64,000 nucleotides of DNA, taken from Stratiolaelaps scimitus. Its lineage: Eukaryota; Arthropoda; Arachnida; Mesostigmata; Laelapidae. Positions 12,101 through 27,021 of this stretch are shown one piece after another (positions within the stretch are counted from its first letter, which is position 1; each line of letters opens with the position of its first letter). The stretch is from the NCBI GenBank assembly GCA_019614645.1, contig JABWDB010000001.1, positions 30,311,501 through 30,375,500 of the forward strand. The letters are read 5' to 3'. The position numbers were made by a program, and so were the translations under genes. The notes below the pieces were generated by a model that saw only the letters and a program-made list of their open reading frames with translations, searched no databases and was not told where the DNA came from.

Positions 12101-13174
12101 CAACAACAACGACAACAGTTGTCGGCCAGCAAAATTGCAAACGAGCTGCCGACGTGAACGTCCACGTCGATCGTCCACCGCTCGTGATCTACTTTGGCCT
12201 GCCTCCAAAAATAAATGAAAGTAAAAAAAACAATAGCGTGCGAAATGAAATGAACGGAAACCTGCCCGTAGCAGTCTTAGTGGCCAATGAACAAAAAAAA
12301 CAACAACAGCACATCGAATTAACGGGTTGAGTCGCCCTCTCATCGCGAATGACTTTTTGCTACGACATTGTTGTTGTTGCTGCTGCTGTTACTATTATGG
12401 TTGAGTCAGAAGTGGACGTACATCTAGTTCGAACCCTCCCCGTAAGGTCAGGCCTGGTGGCTTGGTAGTGCATTCGTGTGAGCCTGTCGTACACTTGGAG
12501 GAGACACGTATGCGCACGGGTTGTGTCCTCACCGGTGGACATTCGAATTTAAAAAAAGGGTCCGTCGTATGAAGCTATGTCGAAAGCAGTTCTGTGAACG
12601 TCAAATGTTTCAGCCCGGAAAATTGACTTTTTGTTTAGCATTCGCCTAACTGCCAACCTACTTACGACATCACCCTGTATATTCGAACGGATAGAATGTA
12701 AAGTAAATAGAAGCGTTCGAGCGACAGACCCATATCTACATCTACGCGCACACTGGACGCAGTGGATACCTATATCCTATCGACGAAACAAAGCAAGAGC
12801 CTAAAGTGGTAAGCTCTGCTCTGCAATCGGCGGTGGCGGCTCCGAGACGGCTTGTTGACGACCCAATCTGTTGTCGCACCGTCAAACATACACGGCCGTC
12901 GGCCAATGAACTAACTAATCATATGTTCTTATTACCTGTCCCGTTCACAAATCATAAAAACATATAAAGACAATTTTAGTTGTAAATAGTTATTGTGCCT
13001 TAGTGGTGTTGCTATTGTTCCATAATGATTTGAACAATCGCAACAGTGGCAATAAACAGCAGACGCCTACGTGCAGGTTGCGTGTTGAAAAGTAACGACA
13101 ACTATAAACGGCTCAGGCTGTGCTAATGTTCATGAGCCGACCATAATGCGTGTGTGTGCGTTCTAAGTTGTGCA

Positions 13175-13177
<3 letters not shown>

Positions 13178-13224
<47 letters not shown>

Positions 13225-13229
13225 ATATA
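13178..13229. repeat. (TA)n microsatellite with one interruption
   Basis: About 26 TA units broken by a TT at about 13210. Intronic, no coding content. Confidence 0.9.
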
Positions 13230-16200
13230 ACTTTTGTTATTAATTCTGTTTCACAAGTTGTGTTGTTGCGATTATAGTAGTTCTACTTCTATTGATTTTT
13301 TGTATGAGGATGGGGCCGGGGTGAGAGTATGGGGACCTTTGCGAATAGCTCAAGCGAACTATTGCACAACGTCGATTCTGTCTTCGGTCTTGATTCATAT
13401 TTGGGTAGATCGCCGCTGGACTAGGCTCTTCAATTGCTGCTGCCTCGGCTCCGGCGATAATAAAGGCTCGTCCGCGTTGCCAAATATTAAAAATTTCATC
13501 GTCATCTAAGTACAGCCATCACCACTAACTGCTACAGCTGCTGCGTTCATTATTGCGGGGGCAGCTGCTGCTGCTGCGGTTGTTGTTGCTTCCAATTTAA
13601 CTGTTTATCAATTCATCAGGCTAGTTGATTTTGAAAGCGACTTGAAATAAACTATTTTAGATACACACAGCTCGTTGACACGTAACAGCTTAATCGGAGT
13701 GCAATTCTTTGGGAAGGGACCATCTTTTTTTTATTTATTTGTCTATGTAATTATCTTAAGATACAATTGAGCCAGTCAATAGGCAATATGAGGTTTCGTT
13801 TTGTTTAGATTTTTCGTTATGTTGAGCATTTGTTTGTGTTCCGACCCGACTACAATAGTGCAGCGTCGGTATAATCTGTAGAGGTCTACGATTACGAACT
13901 GACTGACATTGATTATAATCTGCAGATTTCATTTGTAGGGACCAAGAGCCGTGATCCCCAAAAATTCACGCCGTGATTAGCCTTAGCCTTGGCGTTGGCC
14001 TTCAGTCAGTAACTTTATTGAAAATTACCAATCTATCTGGACTACCCCTTCGGAGGTCAGATTCTTGAGATGGAAACCGCAAGAGCGTACGTTAGATATG
14101 AATATGATACTGCAGCAACAACAACAACAACAACAATATCAGGCATCGGCAACTCACACAAAAGCAAGCTGCCTAGATAATCATAAGGTGCGCCATACCT
14201 ATCTCCACATTTGGGCCAGGTGGCGGACTCTGCGCAGAATCCAAACTAAAGCAATACACTCATGGCGTATAAATAGCATCTGCGCTAGTGAAGGTTGACA
14301 ATTCGACGTTTTTGTTGTCCCCCTGATTTTCGGTTGGTCGTTCAATCTGGGATGTTCCCTTCTCGTGGCTCCGCATGCCTTGCCGTATCGGCCAGTGGCT
14401 CCCTCATATTCAACTTGGCCATTTCCCCGTAGTCTTCACTTGATGAGGACCCGGCCGAACGACAGACCGTGGTCACTTTTGCTGCTGCTGCTGCTGCGGC
14501 GGTGGCAGTAGCAGTAGCATAACAGCAGCAGCACCGTTGGCATCAATATTGTCGTCGGCTCCCTTCGCTTTACCTCTGTCTACTATAACACATATATATA
14601 AATAAATACATATACGAATGGATGGGCAAGCAATATATATATATATCTAGGTAGATAGATAGATAGAGAAACACAGCAGCAGCAGCAGTGAACAGGGAGG
14701 CAACGCAGCGAAGGGAACTTTTCTAGACGAAGCCGCCAACGACGACGACGACGACAACTGGCGTCTGACAGGGGCCGGAAATGTCGCCACGAAAAACGCC
14801 CCTGCCTGTTGTTGTTGCTGTTGCTGTTGTTGTTGTCCCCCCGCAGCTTGACTCTGCGTAGTTGGTCAACAGTGGCGGGCAGCCGGCAGGCGTTGGCACA
14901 TATGCGGACGGGACACTCTCACACGAACGCGAGCGGCTAGAAGAAAAGCAAAATGAAATTATGGGTGAGACCCGATGGGATGCGGATACAGCGGCGGCAA
15001 CGGCAGCGGCGACTGCTTGATCAACGGTCAACGCAATTTGTGTCTGAGCGAGCAAGCACCGAGCAGCTTCGGAGCAGATACACGACGCTCACCGAACGAA
15101 CGGTATAGCGTGTACAGGTGGACAGATCTGTGTGTGTGTGTGTGCGGGAAAGCAGGAACAGATATATAGGATGGACAAATGAATGAATATGGACAGGAAA
15201 CGATTGAGGTTTGAAGCGAGAATCTGAGCAGACAGATCTGGCACAGGCAGACGGATGGAGTGATTGTCAGTGGTATCAAAGCACACTGCGGCTACAGTGC
15301 AAACACTCAGCGAGCAAGTCCACGTAGCAAATTTGCCGGGATTGGCCGCCCGATGAAAGAGGTGGAAAAAATTAGTCCATGCAAGGTTGATATTCACTTG
15401 ATTCAGTGTCGTATGCCGAATTTTCTCCATCTGTAGCTGACCTGAGACGATAACGCTGGCTGCCAAGTCTTGCACGAGGCTCAGCGAAACAAAACTCGTC
15501 AAACTGCTATGTGTAGAACCGTGACGGGGTACAGTCATAGTATGATGGGCGTCTTTGAAGGTAAATAAATAACTCAACGTAAGGGTCGGCGCTAAGATCC
15601 CCCTGAGGAAGAGAATCATACACACCCTGAGTGCACATCGTTTGCAGCATTTGCAGGTGGCGATTTGACGTTTGTCCCGTGGCTTTCTCGTAGATCTTCG
15701 AGTTCATCAAATGTGGCTGCATTTTGCATAGGTTCTTGTAATGTGGAAATATGCTGCTATACGCCTGATTTCCTCGTATGTGGTTTGTGACCACTACGTA
15801 GCACTGTGCTCCGTTTAGATAGCATCATGCCATTGCACGCGTTCTATTATTGTCAAGCGGGTGACGTTGACCATAAAGATATTCGAGTTAGGTCTGGTCG
15901 AGCGCGGGATCGACTCACGGCCTTTCTTCCTGTGGATATTTATCATCGCAAAAGCTTGAGCCAGCCTTGTTTAAGCATGGAAATATTCGAGGATAATCCC
16001 CAGTTGGATCGGCGGCTCCGCATCGCCCGCTCCAGGATAGGGCGACGGGCTAAGGCATAATCGGAGCAGAGTTTCAAAGCGAACAGAACGCGCGCGTTTG
16101 GTGGAGGAGTACTTTAACACCCATAGTGTGATTGAAACATTTCATGAGTGTCCCTTCTGCTGTTGCTGCCCGCTGTTTCTACCGCAATTTTCAGATTCAT

Positions 16201-19200
16201 GTTCGGTCGCTCTGCCGCGAACGTTTGCGCTCACTAAGCCAATGCCACCGCTTGCCTGTATCGATCGTGCGCTGATTGCATTGTACGCTGTGCAACTCAG
16301 CACAAATCAGGGCAACTTGTACCATTTGGTCAACTTGACCGACACCGAATTCAACGAAGTGCTAAGCATCGTCTGTAGTAGCGTCGTGACCGTGAGAAAA
16401 CGAACCAATCGACTGAGCAAATACGCGCTATATAGACACGACATTGATGATAATGACGGTGGTGGTGATGACGTCGTCGACGTCATCAGCATCAGTTTGC
16501 TTTAGCTATCCAACCCTGGCTGTCAGAGCAATCAACAACGCAATATACCGACGCAATGACTATCGTACATTGTAGCTATTTAGCTGTGGCCAGCTATGGC
16601 AGCACACACACACACACAGACGCCGTTCTGTCCGTCGCTGGTCATTTGGTCGGGTCAGATTGGTCGGCACAAATTGTAGTAAGACCTGCAACATTATCAA
16701 GCGCTGCTGCAAATTGACGAAATTAGGAGGACCACCGTCGCTGCGTGTAACGCCTGCAGCTGCAGAAGCACTGGCACAGTCAGTGGCTGCGGTTTGTTGC
16801 AGCTGGAGCGTGGTGTGTAGCGATGCGGTATTAGTTCACCAGCAGCAGCAGCCTATCTGCCCCGTTCGTATCTGTTCGTCTCTGGACGCGATGTCTCGAT
16901 ACCCTCCTGCCCTCCCGCTGCCCCGTAGAATAGTCCACGACAAAAAGCAAAATTAAACACAACGACAAATCAGCGTGTATGCTAACCGCTATGCCGCTGG
17001 TCGCAGGGGCATTTGTCCTGCCCTCTCTGCCGCGCTCATTGGCGACGCTCGATGCTGCTCATCTCCATTCGGTGTCGCGTCGCGGCCGGTTGCTCGCTGC
17101 GAACGTCCATTGACGGCTGCCCCGGGGCAACGGCGACGGTGGACTACTAACCATCGCCAACGGCAGCGGAACCCGAACCTTCGCCCGGTCGGACGGACGT
17201 TCGCAGGGCGCGTTGCAGCCACGGCAGCAGCCACGGCAGCAGCAGCTCTATGTGTTCATCTGCACCTATTTCTGCCTTGCCCGCAGCAATTGTGTATGCC
17301 TGTGTATGGTCACAGCGAGCGCAAAATGAAATTGCCACCACATGTGGCATATCGCCAACGCCACACAGCGTACGTAAATTGGACCGACTGTTATTGCGGT
17401 TGTGTCTGTGACTGTTGTTGCTTATGTTGGCGTGCGTAGCTTCGCTGAATGAACGAACACAACAGGCTGAAGCTAACTGGTGGCCATTGTGGCTGGTCTC
17501 ATAGTGGAGACACGTGGAGATAATGTCGTTCATTACACGATTAGATGAGACTAAAACGCCGCTGTCGTTGATTGCTGTCAATGACGTGATGGCATGCCGA
17601 AGCGATGAAGAAACAAAATGCATAGCGCTGCCGGGAGGGTCCCGGGTGGAGATGTTCATGTCGACGAGCTTATGGAAGCTGCTGATAGCTGTCGTAATCT
17701 CCCAGTAGCTTAGATAGCTACAGGTACCATCAGACTACAATACCAGATGCGCGTTACGACGAGTATATGCTGTCGAAGAAACCCTTTCTATAGCTGATCA
17801 GCCCTCATCCGTGATCATCCCTCAGCAAACCTCTGTGCAGCATTGCGTCAAGTGCCGATATTTATATATGTACTACTACTACTACAACTTTTTGTCGCTC
17901 ACTATACCATACTGTAACTACTCGTGATTTTGATGCGAAAGGCACAATATTAATTGCGATCACGACGATGGCCGCCGGAGTATCTATCGAGAGACTCAGT
18001 TCCGTTCGACTAGTGTACCTTGAGTGTATACATGCAGGCTAACAACAACAGTGCAACACTACACAGTTCAAATCTACAGCAGCAAGGCAATTCCTACCCT
18101 TTTCTCCGTCTCAATGTCTTTTGATGCGGCTATCCAATTCGATTCTCTCGAGCACATCGGCGACAAACCGAGAACAGCAAGATATGTGAACAACATATCT
18201 ATGACGGAAGCTTAGGGACTCTTCTTATATCGTACCTAAGACGAACTTCGGTACTGCTGTGCTGGAAGAACCGCAAGATGGCCGAGTCCTGTGTCATGCC
18301 GAGTGCGTACAGCGGATAGAACAGCAGATGTTGGGCACGGAACAGAGTAAGCGTTGAGTCGAGAGCGAGAGAGAGAGGAGGGAGTGCTCTGCGCTCGTCT
18401 AGCTCAGAACAGAACCAAGTGTGTTGTTTTCATGTGTGCACCATGTGCCCACTTGTGCTGCGCTGTGAGATTGTGTGTGTGTGTGTGTGTGCGCATGCCT
18501 GGGTCTGGGTGTGGAGGACCAGGAAACGAAGTCAGGCTCTGGCCTGATCAGAGCAGCGGCGGGTCTTCGTAACGAGGATAACTTCGTTGCCGACTCTCCA
18601 GCTATACAACGCTGCTGCTGGCTCCGCCAGTAGTGGCCGGGACGAACGCACGACGGCTGGCATTGGTCGGCCTGGTTTGGCTAGGTTGGCGGCTAGGCTC
18701 TTGGCCCTTCGACGAGCTGCTGCTTAGAGCTGATCTAGCAGGCTAGCTAGCTGAGCTGGGCCGAACCTCAAGGAGAAGGGTTGTGCTTGCAAATTGCATC
18801 TACATAAATTAAATAAGACTCACTCTTCCCATCATAAGAACTCGTTACGCGGATCAGAGAGCAGCAGGTGGTGGCACGGTCGGCGTCGACTATGAGAGTC
18901 AGATAGACGACTAATACTGCAGCCTGTAGGCAACTAATACCGTAGCCTGTAGCGTGACGGGTTTAGGGCGCAGAAGGAGAATAGTTGGACCACCACTACT
19001 AGTCGCCGCCGCCGCCACCGTCGTCGTCCGGAGACCCTGAGAGATGCGGGGAGGCCGAGACTGCTGCGGCGGAGTGCAACAACTTCTTGAGAAGAGAGGC
19101 CTCGAAAGCGTGGCCTCCCACCGGCCCGACTGTCCAGCAACAGACCCGGGCCCATTCGTTGGATGGATGAAGCTCGCACTGCGCAAGCTACTCATTCATG

Positions 19201-22200
19201 TGGGCGCTTTGCCACCCCCGTCCTGCCTCGATGACACAGTGGCCGTCTCCTGACGCTCATCTCTCTTTTGACTTATTTAGCAGCACCCCGACGGTGGAGA
19301 AAGTCTTGCGGCAACCTCATCATGTAACGCGGCCTGCTGGCTCAACTGGCACAAGGGAACATGTGTAACAAGCTGCGGGATAGGTAGATAGACGGACGGA
19401 CTGACGAAGAAACTAGCGAACGGATTACCAAGACGGTCGTTGATCGTTGTCGTAGTTCATCTGGCTGTCGCGAAATGTCGCCGCATCCCGCTACTATGTG
19501 CTAGACAACATTCGGCGTAGTGAGCTTAACCCGATCTCTCTCATCGTTGCCGTTGTACGCGGTACTTGACACCGCACGAGCCTTCGCCATCAGGAAGTAA
19601 TTAGTCAACGGGGCACTACCACCAGTGACCGCTTCAGCGCCAGTGACCGCTCATCAGCATAATGATAATGACGATAATAATAATAATAATAGTAATAAGC
19701 AAGGACTCATCAGGCGGCAGTGCCCTGTGTAGCGTAACGTCAACCGTATCAGCCATCATAACAAAAACAACATCTGCAACTACAACAACAACAGCAACCG
19801 CAGTGTAGACAGTGACATTAATATGCGACATCACTCACTATGCGGTCCAGCAGCTGAGCATTTACGATGTTCTTATTGTTATTATGTGGAAACCATAACA
19901 GTAAACACGGATATATATATATATATAAGGTGAAGCTGATGATAATTATCACCATTATTATTATTGTATAGCCCATAACTGTCACTCATATCAGTTTGTC
20001 GCGGGTGATGACACCAGAGTGATAAATATGTTCGTAGCAAAGTTGCAGCCGTCGCACGTGGCAGCATTACCTAATTAACTAACTAACTAATCGGTTGTCT
20101 GAGTAACTACGTGAGCGAGTAGCTAAAAGTCTGGTTTTCTTCCAGTAGCAGTAGTATTACTATAGACGTCGAGGTCGCTGTGGTGACATATGCTGCAAAT
20201 GTCCCTCTGTCTTTGTGGCCACTGCTGTTGATGAGTTGAAGCTCAGCTGGACACACACACATAAACACAGACCCCTCCCTCCCTCCCCATCCACCAGTGT
20301 TGTGTATCTAGCCGCTTGGCAACGCTGGAGCCAACAAGTAAGGGACAACGAAGAAGGCATGAGTTCCACTCGGCCACGAACGGAAGGAACAACGAAATCA
20401 GCCAACCGTTGTTGTGGTTTCCACCGCTGCTGCTGCTGCTACTGCAGCTGCTGCTCCCATAGGATTCGTGTAGCTGTTGGCGTAGCGGTAATGCTAGAAG
20501 TACGTTGAATCGCTGCCTTCGCCGGTATCGATTCATATTGTACCGCCAAGAGACAGCATACTACGTCGAGAGGGAAGACGAACCCGCCCTATGTCTGTAG
20601 TGTTGCTCGGTAATCAACGTTATGTCATCAAGGTATCAAGTCCCCTACAATTGTTACTATGCCCAATAGCACCACTGTCATACTAACGTGTTGTAACCAT
20701 TTATCGGCATTCACTCGACTAGGTGTTAGCACGCGACCGTTCGTTCGATTCGTCGAAAACGCCTCGCGGTCCATACCCAGCTATGGTAGCGCCTTTTATT
20801 GCGACAGGGAGGTGAAGTCCTTGCTCGATTTTTGTTGTCGAATATTGTCCGTTCAACGTAACCGTGCGCATTGCTTGACGTTGCCCTTAAGCTAGTTGCA
20901 TCTGACGTCGTAGATATTATTGATGGGCGGCCAAACCGTACGCGCACCCGAAATCACCTTGAAGACGATCCGATCGGATCGCAGCGCGCCTGACAAGATC
21001 AGACCAGCTCAGACGTGGAGAAGCTGCTGGAAACGATGCTAATTCGATGGATTCCGTTCGGGATCCGTGACGATGCCGTTGTGCAAGTCGCTGTGCTTCG
21101 AAGCCCGACATGGCATGCATTCGATGCTGATCCTGATGTTGACACAACAGCTATGACGAAGTGTCGGTTATGGCCAAGCGAGCCGATCGTATCCGACAAC
21201 GTCAAAACGTTCTCCGCGACGATGGCGCGACGCGACCCTCGCACCATTTACTGATTCGCACTGACCCGTCGGAGAAATGGCGCCCGATTGAGGGCCGGCG
21301 TGTCTGTGTGGGGAGAGGCATGTTGGAGTGTCACGCAGCAATAACTGTGTTATTATACTACTATCAAACAGTCGCTTCCACCGTTTGCTACATGTTGAAA
21401 CACTGGCCCTGCTGCTCTGCTGGCTCGCTTCTCTATGTTGCCGTCAAGGTTGTTCCACCGTACCAATCATTCTCCCCAAAATTGCGTACACAACGCGATC
21501 AGTGTGATACAAGCAGGCAGCGGCTGCTGCCGCTACCACACGTCGCATGAAACGTACGAGAGAGCGTGCGTTGCCCGTTTTGAGCGAGTGGGGCAGCGGC
21601 TATGAGTTGATGATACCAAGAAGATGATGATCAGTGCAACCTTTAACATTGTCTTCACGGCTTTCGATTACAATTATGCCGAATGCTAAAATAGTTCAAT
21701 TAAAGGCCATGGGCAAAAATGGCAAAGCCCGCTGTGCGCTTATGTCAGCGTCTCGCGTTGCCAGCCGCCGCCGCCGCCAACCGACCGAGTTGCCCACCTC
21801 ACATTCAAATAGAATAGAGCAAAATGCTGCAGAGCAAATGCAAACGAAAATCAGAGTCGTACGCCGACCGCAACCGGGAGCCGATGTGGTGTCAGGGCTG
21901 ATGACGGGTGCACCGACTGGCCAAAAAAAAGAACCACCACCACCTAATTAAAATGATCTCGTAATCCGGTGGAGCAGATTCGTTCAGACTGCAGATTGCA
22001 AACTGCGATGGATTTTCCGGCGGCTGCCAACGGTGCGATTGGGAAATCTGGGAGAATATTGGCACTAACGAACAACAATTATTCTCGACCCCTTTACGCA
22101 CTGTATCGCTTTGTTTCGCGTTCACCGTTTCTATCGTTATTGAAATGTGTTGATTATTCAAAAACGCTATTCACGTGAAACGTATTGATTGCGTACACAA

Positions 22201-25200
22201 CAAGCGGCGATACAATCCCGCGATTGTGTCGGCTGTGGCATTTTAGCGTTAATAAAAAGTAATAGATAATAATAATAATAATACTATTCATTGATGAGCC
22301 CCATCAAATATTTAAGCATTGACACCCATTTATCTCGGCATTATTCACCAGTCTATTGATTCATCAGCAAGGGAGGATGTCAAGAAAAATGACCACCGCC
22401 GTAAGAAATAATAATACCTGTGCACATCCCGATTCCGCGCAGGCGGTTTGAGAATAGGGACATTAACGACAACGTCAATATCAGCAACAGCAGCAGCGGC
22501 AGGCAATTTTCATATTTTCTATCGACTTGTTCACTACCCGTCTTCGTGCTTGTTATGCCATCGTTCTTCCAGCGTTCACATTTTCGGCGGTACTCTGAAT
22601 GTCGACTCACAAATAATGACTTGATCATTCATTCAATGTATGGAATCATTCAAATTTCTGCAATTCTCAGCGACTCAGCCAGTTTACGCATAGGTACGTG
22701 GGCAGACGTAGATGTAGGCGAGCCCACCACTCCGGCCGGTGGCCAGACCTGTCTTTGATGTTGCCTATTGATATTGCCGTCGCGATTGGTGCAGACACGA
22801 AAGCCCTTGGGCGAAAGCCGTTGTCATATTTTTTGTTGTTGTTGTTGTTGTTACTCTTTTGTGATCGTGTGATCGCTATCCGTTGTTTCCTTTTGATTTT
22901 TCGTCAATTTGCTCAAGATCGCCCGCGCGGGTCGTTCGACGCCCATCGCGCGAGAACAAGCACCGTCACCAGCAGGTGGCAACAGCACCAGCGGCAACGA
23001 CTTGAAGCGAGTTTGAGTTTTGCCGTAATCGCCGTCATTGTCGCTGTCCCTCGGCTATTTGCCGTCTGCACGGTAATACGACTGACTGCGGTCGATGTAG
23101 ATACATCTAGGGTTTTATTCTACGGATCTACAAAGTTCGTTGTGGTAGTTGTGCTGCTGCTGTCGCCGCCGTTCCCGCTGTTGCTCCTGATGTACTGAGA
23201 GTACCTATCTACTGCAATTGCTTCGATTCGCTGCTGCTAATGCTGCCGCTACTATCACAGGGACTGATCTATTTTTGGTTGTTGTTTTGCTGCCTGTCAC
23301 CCGCTGCCGCCGCCCGAAGCACCGGCCAACCACAAAACTACTAGAAGTGCTGCCAGCACCGCTGCGGCGGCCGCCGCCGCCCCCGTCGCAGCTATTGTCG
23401 GCTGTTGTACGCCCGCTTACTCGCTGATTTCTTTCCGGTGCACCGCTGGAGCACCGGAGCACCACTTGGTCGAAAAGTGGCTCGGAGGAGTCCTCCCCCG
23501 CCTCGATCCAGATCCCACCATCCCCGCCGCCTCCAATCGCTCGCTCTGTCCGATCCAGTCGTCTGTGAGCGCAAAACGCTGAGCGTTCGACAGCTTCATC
23601 CGTTGGATGACTTGGCCTGCTTTGGTTGTGCAGCCGCCGCCGCTGCTGTTGCTACGCAGACGGGCTCGCTTATACATGGCCGCACTCACGGTGTGATGGA
23701 CACCGGTCACATTAAAATCGTCCGTTTACCAATGCTCCGTCCCTATCATCGTCGTTCGTCGTTGGAAGTCTATTGTAATAGAACTACAAGACGACGAAAA
23801 GCATCTTGTGTATTGTCGGCCTCTTCTATCATTCTCGTTTCCAACAACACAAGCAACATTATCACACCACCACCACCACCACCAACATCAGCAGCAGCAA
23901 GCCACGCCAAGATGGTCCCCAGCATCGGCAACAAGCTCATCATTTTCACCGCCGCCGCCGTCATCATTGTCGTTCGCTGGACACGTTCGTCGGTGCAGGT
24001 TGCGAGAGTCACTCATATTCGCCTCGGCCCATCCCGGCGTTCGATGAAAACGATCATTTTTCCGTTCGCTGCCAGCAGCTCCACTGTGCGCGTCGCCGAT
24101 CTGATTCAAGCAGCGCTGCCGCCACCTCCGCCGTACAGCACTTACAGTCAACGGCTGTGTGCTTTTGGCGGACACGTATGGAAGAGCGAGGGGCTAAAGA
24201 TACTTATATAATGGATCCGTACAGCAGTGCACGTAGGTTAGCTGTGAGCACGGGGAGGCGAAGACCCACGAAAACTCGCCCTGTCTTGTTGTACATAGAT
24301 GTAGAGCAACAAGAAATTAAGAAGGAAATCTAACCAGCAAACATTGACCGAGCAGTAACCGCTGGGTGACCTTGGACTATTTTCCTTACGTTGGTGGAGA
24401 ATCGCCGTCTTGGCCATCGATAAACATGTATGCACATGGTACCACTAAGAATGCGTTCATTGAAATAGAATTACGAGCCCGTAACAGACGCTTATCTGTC
24501 GGTAGACGCGCAGATAGACAATGGTGTATTTCATAATGATGCTGTACATTTTCCTTTTGTTCATGTTTTGTTGTTGGCACCAGCGTAACAACTTGATATC
24601 GTTGTGAAAAATATGCCACGTGGATACTGATTACGCTGCTGACGTACGTCGATAGGGAGATAGCTGTCGAACAGTGAGTGTGTGACCAAATAAATGATAT
24701 ATATATATATATGTTCTTCAATAGCGATAAGCACAAGTCTGAGCCATATGTAATTTACCAGGAAAACGTTTCTCGTGTTGCGTTGTACGGCTTTGTCAAC
24801 AACGCACCGCCAACCAATAACCATCATCGACTCTATTACGCTGATATGAGACGAGCTGTTGCTATTTTTCTTATTTTCCATAACGGACCCCCATCTGCTT
24901 CCTTCTACGCCAGGTCTCGGCCTCAATTACTTATAATATTACCACAACTTCAGCTGGTACTATGGCAGCACCAGCAGCAGGACCCGTAACCACAAGACAA
25001 CACACAGTGATGAGCAGTTGACGGGGGCGTGCTTATGCCATGGGGGTTGATTGGCTGAGGGGTTAAATCCGCTGATGCAGGTGGCGGCCGTTGCTGGGCC
25101 GTTGTCTTGAGTCCTGGTTAGCGACTCGGGGGAAGGGGGGGTTGCCGTGCCCCGCTCTGCGTTTCTCCAGTCACAGGCAAAGCCAGGCGTGCAGACAGAT

Positions 25201-26963
25201 ACGACATTAGAAATAGTCGCTTGTAGTAGAAGTGGTTGTTATCGGCCCAAGGCCTCACGCTGGACGTCGACACCGATGATCAGCAGCAGCAGCAGCAGCG
25301 ACGTGGCGACGCGACGATTTCAGCGGTCGGCCACCGCTGCCGCGCCACCACCGGGCTCCCTAAAAAGGATGCCCACAGATCAGGTAGGCCGTAGCTTGGC
25401 TGGCTCAGCCATTCGGTCCGATAGCGACTTTGATCTGAAAAGGAGTAAATGCCAACAACGGTGTGAATACTATTGCCCACCTCACCGCCGGCGCACGGAG
25501 TTATAGCACCAGCGGCTGATAAATCGGTGTTGATGTTCGTGGTCCAGTTATGCAACCGGGCGGTGATTCGGCCATTCGGTCGGCTGGTGGCAACATTGCC
25601 CCGGCCACGCAGACGCTGACGACCCGAAGAACGGATTGTCTTTCGGATGCCGAAACGATCGAGTGGATCTGTCTTGTAATCTGTCTGAGTAACGACAACA
25701 ATAGCAGCAGCAGCAACAACGAAAACTCACTGACTGACTAATTGACCATGCAACTGCGCCAAATATCCGTTTTGTGTATGTGGTCAACGGATGGAAAATA
25801 GACGGCGACGGTTGACCGAAAACAAATTCGACAACCTTCGTAGAGTCGAGAAAAAAAAGTCGAAAAACATCTATTACTCTGCGACTCCACCACCACCTCC
25901 CCGGCTCGTATATATCCTTATCTACTCTGATCTACTTAGATAGAGTTGGCGGAGTTTGTTGTGGTCATTTGCCTGCCTCTGTGTCACCTAGCCTCGCCAT
26001 TTTACAAATTAACCATGTCCCACAGGCGTAATCACTACTGACCATGATTTCAGTAGGATTTTCCTGGTTGAGAGAATACACATCTGCAGTTGTCATGTTG
26101 TCGTGCACGGTGAGCATCAGTCCCATTTGCTCCTTTGTCTAATTTCAACAAATTAGCGATGAACTCCCGCCTTGGCAGCAGGCTGTTCCCGACACAGCGA
26201 ACTTGCCAATGAATTTAGACTACGGGACATCATATGATATGAGAGTGAGACAGGGTGACTCTTGTTGTTAAGTGCCTTAACATTTACATAATAAGCCATA
26301 TATAGTTATTACCTCATTTACTATTACTTTTAGCAACCACGTTCCATATTTTCATGAAGTTAATTTAGCGAATTCGGTGCTTATCTACTCGTTATATAAT
26401 AATAATATTATTGTATTATTATTACTGTGTGGTTAATAGCCACCGAGTCCTTGACCATACCGTCGCCGTTCGGCCATTAGCCATCGTTAGCTTGTGCCAT
26501 GGCGTCGTATTTCTATGCGCCCCCAAGCTGGTGACCCAACATCTTAAATGATCAAGGTCCAAGATGTTAGCACAGATTTCGTCGTCAGATGAAATCAGTC
26601 CGGTCGGAACCACACAACCAAGCGCATGGCCACGACGAACTGCAGACACACACACACACACAGATACCGCAGACGGAGCGGCCAAGCCGGAGACGGCAAC
26701 GCACGCCTATAGGCAACTAGAGGCAGCAGACGAAGGAACGCTCGACGATAAACGAACAAACCAATAGAAAATTGCGCAAAGATCGCCGAGTGACGATGTC
26801 GTTCAGTGGCAGGGCACTGCACAGCACGCAACAGACTGGTCGTCATTTTCTACCGAACGAAACGGGGCCAGCAGCAAGTAGAATGAAAGAAGCTGGTTCG
26901 TTTGTATTAGGCCTGCCATGGTCTGACGAGTCGATCCATTCAGGCGTGCATACATGCATGTTA

Positions 26964-27021
26964 GATATGTATCTATGCAAGTCAACCAGCAAGATATGTA
27001 TCTATGTAAGTCAACCAGCAA
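26964..27021. repeat. 29-bp tandem duplication, two copies
   Basis: The unit starting GATATGTATCTATG at 26964 is repeated from 26993 with a period of 29 and one difference (CAAGTC against TAAGTC). The change gives the second copy a GTAAGT string that could act as a splice donor. The copies are nearly identical, so the duplication is recent. Confidence 0.85.

Noticed and set aside
15507..15794. Minus-strand frame MVTNHIRGNQAYSSIF..., about 100 codons with an AG before it
   Set aside because: Looks mildly protein-like, but no family is recognised, no partner exon or donor was found, and frames of this length are common by chance in this window.
23405..24211. Plus-strand 268-codon frame
   Set aside because: Overlaps several equally long frames on both strands in CAG/CCG-rich sequence; low-complexity with no motif.
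25428..25435. CTTTGATC, a match to the TCF core site, inside the TCF intron
   Set aside because: A single 8-bp match without a clear GCCGCC-type helper site nearby is expected by chance in 64 kb, so autoregulation is not supported.
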